A stretch of DNA of 64,000 nucleotides from Kutzneria sp. CA-103260 (GCF_018263855.1 NZ_CP073318.1:9920001-9984000); one strand, 5' to 3'. Numbered from the stretch's first letter, positions 1-8,435 are shown. The notes: generated by a model not told the origin, from the letters alone. A program made the numbers and translations.

Positions 1-45
1 GTGTCCTCCCGAGCCGGGGACCGGGACATGGCGGCGGAAACCCAT

Positions 46-86
46 TGGATACAGCCCCGGGCGGACTGTCAAGGTATAGACCACTT
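46..86 (-). promoter_or_regulatory. Promoter with DasR-like (dre) operator for a gene off the left edge
   Basis: On the minus strand there is TTGACA (67-72), a 15-base spacer and TATCCA (46-51), a plausible sigma-70-type promoter pointing left. Directly upstream, 71-86 reads AAGTGGTCTATACCTT, close to the palindromic site bound by the GntR regulator DasR (AGTGGTCTAGACCAGT). A Shine-Dalgarno-like GGGAGGA (4-10, minus) sits at the very edge, so the start codon is probably just outside the window. By inference the gene to the left belongs to the chitin/N-acetylglucosamine regulon. Confidence 0.45.
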
Positions 87-167
87 TGATGCCGCGCGTT
101 CCGCGCGGGCTCGGCCCCCGGGGTAGCCGATGCCTCGCCCTCTTCAGGTTTGCGAAGCCCGATTTCC

Positions 168-1355
168 TCAGGCCCGAACCCGTAGCGTCGAGACGCCGCG
201 CAGGATGAAGTGGTCGCGGTAGGGCGGGCGGTCGTCGACCAGCGTCAGGTCGGGCAGGGCGGCGAGGCCGGCCAGGGCGAGCTGGCCCTCCATGCCGGCC
301 AGGGGAGCGCCGAGGCAGAAGTGGATGCCCTGGCCGAAGGACACGAGCCGGCCGGACTGGCGGGTGAGGTCGAGGCGGTCGGGGTCGGGGAACGCCTCGG
401 GGTCGCGGTTGGCGGCGCCGAGGACCATGGAGACGATCTCGCCGGCGGCGACGTGGTGGCCGGCGACCTCGGTGTCGGCCAGGGCGATCCGGGAGACGAA
501 CTGCACGGGGGGGTCGTAGCGGAGCAGCTCATCAGTGGCGGCGGGGGCTTGGTCGGGGTGCTCGCGCAGGAACGCCAGCTGGGACGGGTTGCGCAGCAGG
601 GCGAGGGCACCGTTGCCGATGAGGTTGACGGTGGTTTCGTGCCCGGCGACGAGCAGCAGGGCGAGGATGTCCAGCAGCTCCTGCTCGTCGAGCTTGTCGC
701 CGTCCTGCTCGGCGGCGATCAGGCCGGTCAGCAGGTCGGTCAGCAGGTCGTCGGCGGGGTGGCCGCGGCGGGCGGCGATGAGTTCGCGGAAGTAGTTGTC
801 GAACTCGAGCTTGGCCTGGTCCCGCCGGACCAGCTGCTCGGGCGTCTGCAGGAAGTCGGGGTCGATGCCCCGGGCCATCTCCTCGGACCAGCCGCTGAAC
901 CGGCGCTGGTCCTCGACCGGCACGCCGATCAGCTCGCTGATCACCATCACCGGCAGCGGATAGGCGAACGCGTCGATCAGGTCGAACTCACCGGCCCCGC
1001 GCAGCGGATCCAGCAGCTCGGAGACCCGCTGCTGGATCCGCGGCCGCAGCTCGCGGATGACCTTCGGGGTGAAGGCCCGGCTGACCAGGCCGCGCAACCG
1101 GGTGTGGTCGGGCGGGTTGAGGGTGAGGAACGACAGGTGGTCGATGCGGCCGTTCATGCCCTCGCCGTGCCCGAGTTTCTGGTCCCGCAGCGCCGCCTCG
1201 CAGTCGGCGTGGCGGGTCAGCGTCCACATGCCCAGCGGGCTGTGGTGCACCGGATCGGTCTCGCGCTGCCGCCGGTAGACGGAGTACGGGTCGTCCCGGA
1301 AACCGGGCCGCAGGGGGTCGAAGCCGAACGGCGTCTGGTCAACGGTCAACGTCAT
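168..1355 (-). CDS. Cytochrome P450 (soluble actinobacterial type)
   Basis: This is a 395-residue haem monooxygenase of normal length for soluble bacterial P450s. The I-helix oxygen-activation motif AGHETT lies at residues 237-242, the K-helix ExxR at E276-R279, and the haem loop FGQGIHFCLG ends in the Cys347 ligand. The substrate is unknown. The ATG at 1355 was chosen because the family's N-terminus begins there; the open frame upstream runs into the divergent TetR gene. No ferredoxin or ferredoxin reductase gene adjoins it, so electrons must come from partners elsewhere. The TetR gene 91 bases upstream in the opposite direction probably controls it. Confidence 0.93.
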   Translation of the reverse strand: MTLTVDQTPFGFDPLRPGFRDDPYSVYRRQRETDPVHHSPLGMWTLTRHADCEAALRDQKLGHGEGMNGRIDHLSFLTLNPPDHTRLRGLVSRAFTPKVIRELRPRIQQRVSELLDPLRGAGEFDLIDAFAYPLPVMVISELIGVPVEDQRRFSGWSEEMARGIDPDFLQTPEQLVRRDQAKLEFDNYFRELIAARRGHPADDLLTDLLTGLIAAEQDGDKLDEQELLDILALLLVAGHETTVNLIGNGALALLRNPSQLAFLREHPDQAPAATDELLRYDPPVQFVSRIALADTEVAGHHVAAGEIVSMVLGAANRDPEAFPDPDRLDLTRQSGRLVSFGQGIHFCLGAPLAGMEGQLALAGLAALPDLTLVDDRPPYRDHFILRGVSTLRVRA

Positions 1356-1389
1356 GACACCACTGTGGCCCCGCTCCCACGCCGCGTCA

Positions 1390-1422
1390 ACAGCGTGACG
1401 AGAAAAATCGACACGCTGTCGA
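1390..1422. promoter_or_regulatory. Candidate TetR operator between P450 and TetR genes
   Basis: The divergent intergenic region contains the perfect inverted repeat TCGACA-CGC-TGTCGA (1408-1422). A second overlapping repeat has arms ACAGCGTG (1390-1397) and CACGCTGT (1412-1419). Divergent TetR genes normally bind such sites to repress themselves and their neighbour. No binding data are available here. Confidence 0.45.
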
Positions 1423-1446
1423 AAATGACCCGGACGGTACGATCGC

Positions 1447-2055
1447 GTGGTGTCCGCACCCACCCGCCGTCGAGGCCCCAGCAAGGGGGACCGCAAGCAG
1501 GAAGCGCTGCTGGAGACGGCGGAGCGGCTGCTGGCGGTCAAGCCGCTGGCCGAGATCGGCATCGAGGAGCTGGCCCGGGGCGCCGGCATCTCCCGGTCGA
1601 GCTTCTACTTCTACTTCGAGTCCCGGCAGGCGATGCTGCTGGCGCTGCTGGCCCGGGTCTCCGACGACCTGGTCACGCAGGTCGTCGAGTGCTGGCTGGA
1701 GCCCCAGTCGGACATGCGCAAGACCGTGCGGCAGAGCATCGGGCTGGCGGTGAAGATGTGGCACGAGCACGGCGCGGTGCTGATGGCGGCGGACAGCCCG
1801 GACGCCCCGCCGGAGGCCAAGGAGTTCATGGCCGACATGACCGGCCGGCTGGTCGCGGCCACGGTGGACATGATCGAACGCGGTCGTGAGACGGGGGCGG
1901 CCCCGGCGGGACCGCCCTCCGCGCACGCGCTGGCCACCATGCTGGTGGGCATGACCGAGCACGTCATCTCGCACAACGCCGGCGCACTCGGCCAGGACGA
2001 GCTGGTGGACACGCTGACCGCGATCTGGCACCGCGCGGTCTTCGCGGCGGACTAG
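1447..2055 (+). CDS. TetR-family transcriptional regulator
   Basis: This 202-residue protein has a TetR-type N-terminal helix-turn-helix at about residues 20-65, including IEELARGAGISRSSFYFYF, followed by an all-helical ligand-binding C-terminal domain. Two consecutive GTG codons (1447 and 1450) can serve as start. It is transcribed away from the P450 gene, with palindromes in between, so it likely represses both. Its stop overlaps the stop of the convergent membrane-protein gene by four bases. The ligand is unknown. Confidence 0.88.
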   Translation: MVSAPTRRRGPSKGDRKQEALLETAERLLAVKPLAEIGIEELARGAGISRSSFYFYFESRQAMLLALLARVSDDLVTQVVECWLEPQSDMRKTVRQSIGLAVKMWHEHGAVLMAADSPDAPPEAKEFMADMTGRLVAATVDMIERGRETGAAPAGPPSAHALATMLVGMTEHVISHNAGALGQDELVDTLTAIWHRAVFAAD

Positions 2056-2699
2056 TCGGACGCGAGCTCGCCCTGAGCGGCGGCGAACTTGGCCCGCACG
2101 CGACCGACGTACCACCTGGTCCACACGGCCAGCAGCACGAACGCGGCGACCAGCATCACCGTCGACACGGTGACCATGACCTCGATCGGCAGGAGGAACA
2201 CCAGCGGAACCCGCAGCAGTGCCTCGAGCACCAGCCCGGCGCCCCAGACCACGGACAGCGTGAAGAAGGTCCGGCGGAAGCCGGCGTTCTCCTGCCACTG
2301 CTGGCCGAACTCGGCCTCCCGGCCGGGCTGCATGCGCAGCGCCGCGAAGTAGATGAGCGGCTTGCCGAACAGGCAGCTGACCAGGAAGGCGACGCCGGCG
2401 ACGAAGGTGCCGGCCGATTCCTTGACGAGCAGGAAGCGGGCGTCGCCGGTGGCGAAGGACAGCACCAGGCCGACAGTGAACACGCCGACCATGAACGCCG
2501 AGAACAGCTGGAACTTGCGGTCCTTCACCGCCACGAACAGCGTGCGCAGCAGCGCGATGACCGAACCGGTCAGCAGCGCCACGAAGTCGCTGGCCCCCAG
2601 CCAGTGCGCCACGAAGTAGGCCAGCGCGGGCACGCCGACGTCCACCAGCAGCGATCTGAGCATCGTTGCCACGCCGGGGGCATCGGTCTTCTCCGTCAT
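2052..2699 (-). CDS. VC0807-like integral membrane protein
   Basis: The 215-residue protein has about six hydrophobic segments, with pairs of helices separated by short charged loops (for example VKDRKFQ near residue 60). The pattern and length resemble the VC0807 family of unassigned membrane proteins, also seen near TetR regulators in actinobacteria. Its start codon overlaps the stop of the upstream carotenoid oxygenase gene in an ATGA arrangement, so the two are probably translationally coupled and functionally linked. No catalytic motif is visible and the function is unknown. Confidence 0.75.
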   Translation of the reverse strand: MTEKTDAPGVATMLRSLLVDVGVPALAYFVAHWLGASDFVALLTGSVIALLRTLFVAVKDRKFQLFSAFMVGVFTVGLVLSFATGDARFLLVKESAGTFVAGVAFLVSCLFGKPLIYFAALRMQPGREAEFGQQWQENAGFRRTFFTLSVVWGAGLVLEALLRVPLVFLLPIEVMVTVSTVMLVAAFVLLAVWTRWYVGRVRAKFAAAQGELASD

Positions 2700-4042
2700 C
2701 GCGTGAGTTCTCCGTCCGGAATCCAGGACCCGTGGAAGCCGGCCGGCACCCGACGGGGCAGCAACACCGCCGCGACCGGTTTGGCGGCCAGGTCGGTGGC
2801 GTCGTGCACGAGTAGTTGGGAGGCGACAGTCGGATCGGTGTTGGTGGCGATCGACAGCAGCCAGCCCTCATCCTCCCCGCTGGAGTCCTCGGCGGGAACG
2901 AACACCGCTTCGCCGGCGCGCCAGTTCTCGCCGAGTTCATGTCGGGCCACCACGCCGCGGTCGGTGTCGTACTTGACGATGGCGCTCTGGTCGACCGCGT
3001 ACAGGTAGCGGTTGGGCAGCCCGACCCGCCGGTCGTCCACGGTCGGGAACTCGGCGGCGCCGTCGTCCAGCTCCTGCTCGGTGACCTTGCCGGTGGCCGG
3101 GTCGAGGATCCAGCGGTGCAGCTTGCTCACGGCCAGCGCGGCGGCCTGCTCGGCGCGCGGGGCCGTGCCGCCGATGTGGGACCAGCTGGCGAACCAGGCC
3201 TCGCGGCTGTAGCGGATGGCGTCCAGCACGACCCGGCCCTGCTCGTCCTCACGGGCGTTGCCCACGTGGAAGACGTAGCACGGCTCCACGTCGAACCACT
3301 GGACGATCGGATTGTCCTTGCCCATCAAGCCGATCCGTGACGTGTACTGGTCGCTCCACTGGTACGGCATGCCCCGTCCGACCAGGTCCAGGTCGAACAC
3401 CACCGGCAGGTCCAGCCACACCACGTGGTTCCGGGTGATGGCGAAGTCGTGCATCATCGTCGGCCCCGGCACCTGCACCGGGAAGTTGGTGATCAGCTGG
3501 CCGTCGGCCGAGAGCCGGTGGTAGGTCAGGAACGGCGGCTGGAACCCGTAGTCGAACAGGTGCAGCTCACCGGTCTCCGGGTCCTCCTTGGGGTGCGCGG
3601 TCATGCCGGTGGTGAGCCGGCCGTCGAAGTCGCACGGGCCGAGCGTGTCCAGGTCGGGGCTCATCTCGTACGGGAAGCTGGTCTCCATCAGCGCGAAGAT
3701 CCGGCCGCCGTGCTCGATCACCGACGTGTTGGCCGCGCCGGCGGCCAGGTCGCGGGTGCCGTCCGGGCGAAGGTAGGACGCGCCCTCCAACCGCCTGGTC
3801 TGCACCCAGCGGTTGCGGTACCACTCGGCGCGGCCCTGGTTCAGGCGAACGCCGTGGATCATGCCGTCGCCGGTGAACCAGTGGCCGCTGTCCTGGCCCG
3901 GCTTCGGGTTGGGGCCGTTGCGGAAGTAGCGGCCGGTCAGCTCGGTCGGGAGCGCGCCGGTGACCTGCAGGTCCAGCGCCTCGATCTCGTCGGGGACCGG
4001 CGCCAGGTGTCCGGCCAGGTAGCTCGGTGACTGTTCGCTCAT
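2696..4042 (-). CDS. Carotenoid cleavage oxygenase family protein
   Basis: The 448-residue protein belongs to the RPE65/carotenoid oxygenase family, whose seven-bladed propeller holds a non-haem Fe(II) with four histidines. The four expected histidines are present: H150 (HPKED), H198 (MMHDF), H259 (VFHVGN) and H437 (FHGSW). Members cleave C=C bonds in carotenoids, apocarotenoids or stilbenoids, and the substrate here cannot be told. The ATG at 4042 was chosen over an ATG ten codons upstream because MSEQSPSYLAG matches family N-termini and the longer start lies inside a palindrome. It is the first gene of a two-gene unit with the VC0807-like protein. Confidence 0.92.
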   Translation of the reverse strand: MSEQSPSYLAGHLAPVPDEIEALDLQVTGALPTELTGRYFRNGPNPKPGQDSGHWFTGDGMIHGVRLNQGRAEWYRNRWVQTRRLEGASYLRPDGTRDLAAGAANTSVIEHGGRIFALMETSFPYEMSPDLDTLGPCDFDGRLTTGMTAHPKEDPETGELHLFDYGFQPPFLTYHRLSADGQLITNFPVQVPGPTMMHDFAITRNHVVWLDLPVVFDLDLVGRGMPYQWSDQYTSRIGLMGKDNPIVQWFDVEPCYVFHVGNAREDEQGRVVLDAIRYSREAWFASWSHIGGTAPRAEQAAALAVSKLHRWILDPATGKVTEQELDDGAAEFPTVDDRRVGLPNRYLYAVDQSAIVKYDTDRGVVARHELGENWRAGEAVFVPAEDSSGEDEGWLLSIATNTDPTVASQLLVHDATDLAAKPVAAVLLPRRVPAGFHGSWIPDGELTR

Positions 4043-4066
4043 ATCCCAAAGGTGACACGTGGACAG

Positions 4067-4087
4067 TGACATGTCAATACTGACATG
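4067..4087. promoter_or_regulatory. Palindrome upstream of the carotenoid oxygenase gene
   Basis: TGACATGTCA (4067-4076) is a perfect 10-base palindrome. Its left half recurs as TGACATG at 4081-4087. It lies 25 bases upstream of the chosen carotenoid oxygenase start, in the 178-base gap before the divergent glyoxalase-fold gene, where an operator would be expected. Confidence 0.35.
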
Positions 4088-4220
4088 ACGACGGTGGGAG
4101 GTGGATACGGGGCGTCAACGGGACCGCTCGATCCCGTCACCTCGTCAGGTTCGCTGACACCGCCGGGCCGGCCGGCTGGCAGAGTGTGGGGCCTCGTCGG
4201 TAGCCGAAGCGGAGGACGCC

Positions 4221-4979
4221 ATGCCCGAGGCGAGCGAGTACGCGCGGGGGGTGCCGTGCTGGATCGACCTGTCCAGCACGGATGTCAATGCCAGCAAGGA
4301 GTTCTACACGGCGCTGTTCGGCTGGGAGTACTTCGTCGGACCGCCGGAGACCGGCCACTACACGCAGGCGCTGCTCGGCGGGCACAGCGTCGCCGGGCTG
4401 ATGCAGCAGATGCCGGACCAGGGCGAGACGCCGGTCGCGTGGACCACCTACCTCAAGGCTGACGACGCCGCGGCCACCCACAAGGCCATCGTCGAGCACG
4501 GCGGGCGGGCCATGACCGAGGTGATCGACGTGATGGGCGAGGGCAAGATGGTCATCGCCGCCGATCCGACCGGCGGCGTGTTCGGCGTGTGGGAACCCGG
4601 CCGGCACATCGGCTCGCGGCTGGTCAACGAGCCCGGCACCTGGATCTGGAACGAGTTGTCCACGCCCGACGCCGCCCGGGCCCGGGCCTTCTACGCCGAC
4701 GTGTTCGGGGTGGAGATCGCCGATCCCATGCCGGGCATGGACTACACCACGTTCCGGGTCGACGGACGGGACGTCGGCGGCATCTTCACCGTGCCGGACG
4801 CCCAGCCGGACTGGCGGGTGTACTTCGCCGTCGCCGACACAGACGCCACCGCGGCGATCGCCGACAGCAAAGACGCGGCGGTGGTCAGCGAGCCCAAGGA
4901 CACGCCGTTCGGCCGGATGGCCGTCATTCAGGACCCGCAGGGCGCTGTCTTCGCCCTGATGTCCGGCCCGCAGAGCTGA
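4221..4979 (+). CDS. Two-domain glyoxalase/bleomycin-resistance (VOC) fold protein
   Basis: The 252-residue protein has two tandem VOC domains. The first begins with GVPCWIDLSSTDVNASKEFYTALFGW and the second with TWIWNELSTPDAARARAFYADVFG, each followed by the typical beta-alpha-beta-beta-beta pattern. Actinomycete proteins of this two-domain form are usually annotated as hydroxylases or metal-dependent VOC enzymes, but substrates are rarely known. A GGAGG ribosome-binding site lies seven bases before the ATG. The gene is monocistronic and ends at a clear terminator. Confidence 0.85.
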   Translation: MPEASEYARGVPCWIDLSSTDVNASKEFYTALFGWEYFVGPPETGHYTQALLGGHSVAGLMQQMPDQGETPVAWTTYLKADDAAATHKAIVEHGGRAMTEVIDVMGEGKMVIAADPTGGVFGVWEPGRHIGSRLVNEPGTWIWNELSTPDAARARAFYADVFGVEIADPMPGMDYTTFRVDGRDVGGIFTVPDAQPDWRVYFAVADTDATAAIADSKDAAVVSEPKDTPFGRMAVIQDPQGAVFALMSGPQS

Positions 4980-5001
4980 GGCCTGCTCAACTTCACCGGC
5001 C

Positions 5002-5044
5002 AGGGCCATTCCTCTCGATCAAACGGGAGGAATGGCCCTTTTGT
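5002..5044 (+). terminator. Rho-independent terminator of the VOC gene
   Basis: A perfect 13-base-pair stem, AGGGCCATTCCTC (5002-5014) with its complement (5027-5039), has a 12-base loop and is followed by a short T run (5039-5042). It cleanly separates the VOC gene from the peptide cassette that starts at 5187. Confidence 0.85.
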
Positions 5045-5186
5045 CTTGCTTCCCAGCGGGTTCCGCCCGATCGGGCACAACCGCCGTCGCCCGGGAAAAC
5101 CCGGATGCTACGGGCCGGCGTCGCCAGCACGATCGACTTCGGCGCCGACCCGGCGCCGACGTGAGAGTCACGAGGAGGGCCAAGTC

Positions 5187-5264
5187 ATGAAGAAGATCGC
5201 GGTTCGCCGGACCACCCCGGTCACGCTCACCAGCCCGGCGCAGGCGTACACGAACTGCGCCTGA
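5187..5264 (+). CDS. Putative RiPP precursor peptide, 25 residues
   Basis: A GGAGGG ribosome-binding site (5174-5179) lies seven bases before an ATG opening a 25-codon frame. The peptide starts with the basic, leader-like MKKIAVRRTT, continues through a Thr/Ser/Pro-rich middle and ends in AYTNCA, with one Cys second from the C-terminus. A strong hairpin follows and then a gene combining a PqqD-like domain with an M50-like membrane protease. A short basic peptide gene directly before a peptide-binding/protease gene is the usual arrangement of a ribosomally made, post-translationally modified peptide. I do not recognise the core sequence as any known class. Expression and processing are inferred, not shown. 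Confidence 0.55.
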   Translation: MKKIAVRRTTPVTLTSPAQAYTNCA

Positions 5265-5271
5265 CCTGACG

Positions 5272-5299
5272 CGCCGGGTGCGCCACGGCGCACCCGGCG
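5272..5299 (+). terminator. Strong hairpin (attenuator) after the precursor gene
   Basis: CGCCGGGTGCGCC (5272-5284) pairs perfectly with GGCGCACCCGGCG (5287-5299), leaving almost no loop, and is followed by TTTCG. It sits between the peptide gene and the protease gene, 27 bases before the protease start. In RiPP operons a partly read-through hairpin here makes precursor mRNA exceed that of the processing enzymes; that role is inferred. Confidence 0.65.
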
Positions 5300-5326
5300 T
5301 TTCGCCGGCCACGAGGGGACCTGACC

Positions 5327-6490
5327 ATGCCCGGACCGTCGCTGGACCTCTACGACCTCACCATCCTCCCCGAGCACGACGAGTTCCTGGTCGGCCGCCC
5401 GGAGACCGACGACTTCGTGGTGCTGCCGGCCGACGGCGTCGCCCTGCTCAGGCGTCTGCAGGACGGCGAGGAGCCGGCGGCCGCCGCCGACTGGTACCGG
5501 CTCACCTACGGCGAGTCGGTGGACATCGACGACTTCGTGGACACGTTGCGGGAACTGGGTTTCGTCCGCACCGGCGGCGAGACCGAGGCGGTCCGGGCCG
5601 AGGTTCCGCTGCGGCGGCTGGGGCGGTGGGCGTTCTCGCCCCTGGCCTGGATCCTGTACGCGGCGGTGGTGGCCGCCGCCGTGGCGTCCGTGGTGGCGCA
5701 GCCGCGGCTGCTGCCCCGGCCGGAGAGCGTGTTCTTCAGCGATTCCCTGGTCCTGGTGCAGGTCGTGCTCGCGATCGGCCAGCTGCCCGGCATCTTCCTG
5801 CACGAGTCGCTGCACGTGTTGGCCGGCCGCCGCCTTGGCCTGCCGACCAGGCTCGGTGTCGGCCGGCGACTGGTCTACTTCGTCTTCGAGACGACCCTGG
5901 TCGGTCTGCACGGCGTGCCCCGGCGACAGCGCTACCTGCCGTTTCTGGCCGGCATGGTCGGCGACCTGCTGTTCACGTCGGTGCTCACGCTGATCGCCGC
6001 CGCCGACAGCTCCTGGGTCGGCCGGCTCGCGCTGGCCCTGGCCTACAGCACACTGCTCCGGCTCGCCTGGCAGTTCTACCTGTTCCTGCGCACCGACCTG
6101 TACTTCGTCTTCGTCACCGCGCTGGAGTGCACCGACCTGCACGGCGCGACGAGAGCGTTGCTGCGCAACCGGTTCTCGCGCCTGCTGGGTCGGACCGCCG
6201 CGCCGGTGGACGAATCCCAGTGGACCGAGCGGGACCGCGCCACCGCCCGCTGGTACGCGCCGTTCATGCTGGCCGGCTATGTCTGCGTCATCGCGGTCAC
6301 GCTATTCGGGGTGATCCCCGTGTTCACTGTCTTCGCCCAGCGGCTGATCGGCCGGATGGGGCACGGCCTGGTGATCGACGGCGCCTTCTGGGACGCCGCG
6401 GTCTCGCTGGCCCTGGTCCTGCTCCAGATCGGCCTGCTGATCACCGTCTCGATCAGGGACCGGCGGCGCCGCGCGCTCGTGCCGGCCTGA
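5327..6490 (+). CDS. PqqD-like domain fused to M50-type membrane zinc protease
   Basis: The 387-residue protein has a cytoplasmic N-terminal domain (about 1-85). Its pattern (LTILPEHDEFLVGRPETDDF, then LPADGVALLRRLQDG and DDFVDTLRELGFV) is that of PqqD/RRE-type peptide-binding modules. About six membrane segments follow. HESLH (159-163) in the first half of the membrane part is an HExxH zinc site, and D257 in RTDLYFVF sits where M50-like peptide proteases carry the third ligand. The predicted role is binding the leader of the 25-residue peptide and cutting and/or exporting it. It is followed 13 bases later by the TPR gene. Confidence 0.75.
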   Translation: MPGPSLDLYDLTILPEHDEFLVGRPETDDFVVLPADGVALLRRLQDGEEPAAAADWYRLTYGESVDIDDFVDTLRELGFVRTGGETEAVRAEVPLRRLGRWAFSPLAWILYAAVVAAAVASVVAQPRLLPRPESVFFSDSLVLVQVVLAIGQLPGIFLHESLHVLAGRRLGLPTRLGVGRRLVYFVFETTLVGLHGVPRRQRYLPFLAGMVGDLLFTSVLTLIAAADSSWVGRLALALAYSTLLRLAWQFYLFLRTDLYFVFVTALECTDLHGATRALLRNRFSRLLGRTAAPVDESQWTERDRATARWYAPFMLAGYVCVIAVTLFGVIPVFTVFAQRLIGRMGHGLVIDGAFWDAAVSLALVLLQIGLLITVSIRDRRRRALVPA

Positions 6491-6503
6491 ACTGGAGGTT
6501 GCC

Positions 6504-8435
6504 ATGTCCCAGAACACAGTGCACGTCGACGGCCACCGGGCGCGGCGCGGGCCCTACACCGCGGCGGGCAACCTGATGCGCGCCATCGTGCCCGAGACCT
6601 TCGAGCGCGACCCGCGGCTGGTTCGCTCGCACGTGATCGAGATCCTGTCGGTGGCCCCGGAACTGGTCGACCTCATCGGCGCGGCCCCGGGCACGCTGAC
6701 CTCGCTGGCCGTGCCCAAGGAGCGGACCCGGTTCTACAATCCGTTGCGCACCAGGCGAATCGCCAACGGGCTGGCCGAGTTCGTCAACGACTACACGAAT
6801 CTGCGGGGCGGCGCGGAGCTGCGCTTCGGCGCCATGGCCGAGGCCGATCCCACGGACCAGGAGTTCCTGGAGATCCTGACCCGCCGGGCCTGCCCCGCGC
6901 TGACCGTGATGCTGGATCCGCCTTCGCAACGGCCGGCCACCGGCTCGCGCGGTCACGACGAGTTGGTCCGCGCCTACATCGACTCCGACGGAACCTCGTG
7001 CGACGCCAACGAATTGGCGGCCTATGAGCAGGCCGACCCCGAGCTGCGGGCCGCACTGCACGACGCCCGCGCCGACGAGCTCGATCGACGCGGCGAGCAG
7101 ACGTTGCGGCTGGGGCCCATTCCGTACCACCGGGAACACGGCAGCGACCCGGCCGGCGCAGGGGCCGATGCCCTGATGGCAGCGGTCAACTACTGCCTGG
7201 ACATGGGCTACTACCACGCCGTGCTGGACATGGCGATGCGTGGCCGGGCGCTCATCGACCCCGAAGCCCGGCCGGAGCTGTACTGGCAGATCAGCACCAA
7301 GGCGACCACGGCCCTGGCCCTGCTGGACCGGGTCGACGAGGCCGAGGCGATCTACGTCGAGCTGCGGGGCCTGCGTGCAGACTGGAAGGTGCACATGGCC
7401 TCCGCGTACGCGTTGGCCATGCTGTACACCAGGTTCCGCCCGCGCGAGCAGCGCGACCACGTGACGGCCAAGGCGCACATCAACACCTCCATCGCCATCG
7501 CCGAGATGATCGAGGACCCCGAGCTGCGGACGTTCAACAGCGTGTTCAACCGCAACGGGCTCGCCCTGGTCGAGATGCACCTGGGCAATCCCGAGGAGGC
7601 GCTACGCCTGCTCGTCGAGGGCGCCGACCGGCTCGACCGGGAACTGGCCCCGGACCGGCACCTGCTGCACCGGTCGGTGCTGCGGCACAACCGGGCCCAG
7701 GTCTACAACATGCTCGGCGACCTGGACGCGTCGCTGGCCGAGCTGGACTGGGTCATCAAGATCGACCCGAACTACGCCGAGTACTACATCGACCGGGCCG
7801 GGGTCCAGCACCGCCGCGGCCAGGATGAGGCCGCGCTCGCCGACTACAACCACGCGGCCAGCATCACGCCCCCGTTCGCCGAGCTGTACTACAACCGAGC
7901 CAACCTCTACTTTTCCATGGGTGACACGGCCGCGGCGATCGCCGACTTCGCCTACGCGCTGGAGCTGGAGCCCACTCAGCTGGAGGCCCGCATCAACCTG
8001 GCCACCACCCTGCTGGAGACGGGCGATCTGGACGGGGCCGCCCGGCAGGTCACTGACGGGCTGGGCCACCACCCGGACTGCGCGGACCTGCTGGCGGTGC
8101 GAGGCCTGCTCGCCGCGGAGGCCGGTGACGCCGACCGCGCACTTGCGGACTTCGACGCCGCGCTCCGGGTGGACCCCGCTCTGGTGACGGCGCTGGCCAA
8201 CCGGGCGTTGCTGCGGTACGAGAACGGCGAACACCAGGCTGCCGTGGACGATCTCACTGCTGCGCTGGCTGCTGGCGAGGACCCGGATCTGTTGTACAAC
8301 CGTGGGTTCGCCTATCAGGCCATGGGCGAAGACGGGTTGGCCGCCGCTGACTACACCCGGGCGCTGGAGCTGCCCGGCGCTGATCGGGAGGAACTGTCGG
8401 CCCGACTCGCGCTGTGCCGGCAGGAGGTCGCCTGA
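6504..8435 (+). CDS. Tetratricopeptide repeat protein linked to the peptide cassette
   Basis: The 643-residue soluble protein has an N-terminal region of about 180 residues that I cannot assign. From about residue 225 to the end it carries TPR-type helical repeats; the clearest run is 405-640, with repeated AELYYNRANLYFSMGD-type units. TPR arrays bind peptides or proteins. It lies 13 bases behind the PqqD/M50 gene with a good GGAGG site and is surely co-transcribed. It may hold the precursor or a missing modifying enzyme, or act as a sensor. There is no signal peptide or enzyme motif. Confidence 0.82.
   Translation: MSQNTVHVDGHRARRGPYTAAGNLMRAIVPETFERDPRLVRSHVIEILSVAPELVDLIGAAPGTLTSLAVPKERTRFYNPLRTRRIANGLAEFVNDYTNLRGGAELRFGAMAEADPTDQEFLEILTRRACPALTVMLDPPSQRPATGSRGHDELVRAYIDSDGTSCDANELAAYEQADPELRAALHDARADELDRRGEQTLRLGPIPYHREHGSDPAGAGADALMAAVNYCLDMGYYHAVLDMAMRGRALIDPEARPELYWQISTKATTALALLDRVDEAEAIYVELRGLRADWKVHMASAYALAMLYTRFRPREQRDHVTAKAHINTSIAIAEMIEDPELRTFNSVFNRNGLALVEMHLGNPEEALRLLVEGADRLDRELAPDRHLLHRSVLRHNRAQVYNMLGDLDASLAELDWVIKIDPNYAEYYIDRAGVQHRRGQDEAALADYNHAASITPPFAELYYNRANLYFSMGDTAAAIADFAYALELEPTQLEARINLATTLLETGDLDGAARQVTDGLGHHPDCADLLAVRGLLAAEAGDADRALADFDAALRVDPALVTALANRALLRYENGEHQAAVDDLTAALAAGEDPDLLYNRGFAYQAMGEDGLAAADYTRALELPGADREELSARLALCRQEVA

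Noticed and set aside
210..1889. 559-codon plus-strand open frame across the P450 gene
   Set aside because: Antisense shadow of the P450 and TetR genes, caused by high GC; repetitive Gly/Val/Gln composition and no domain.
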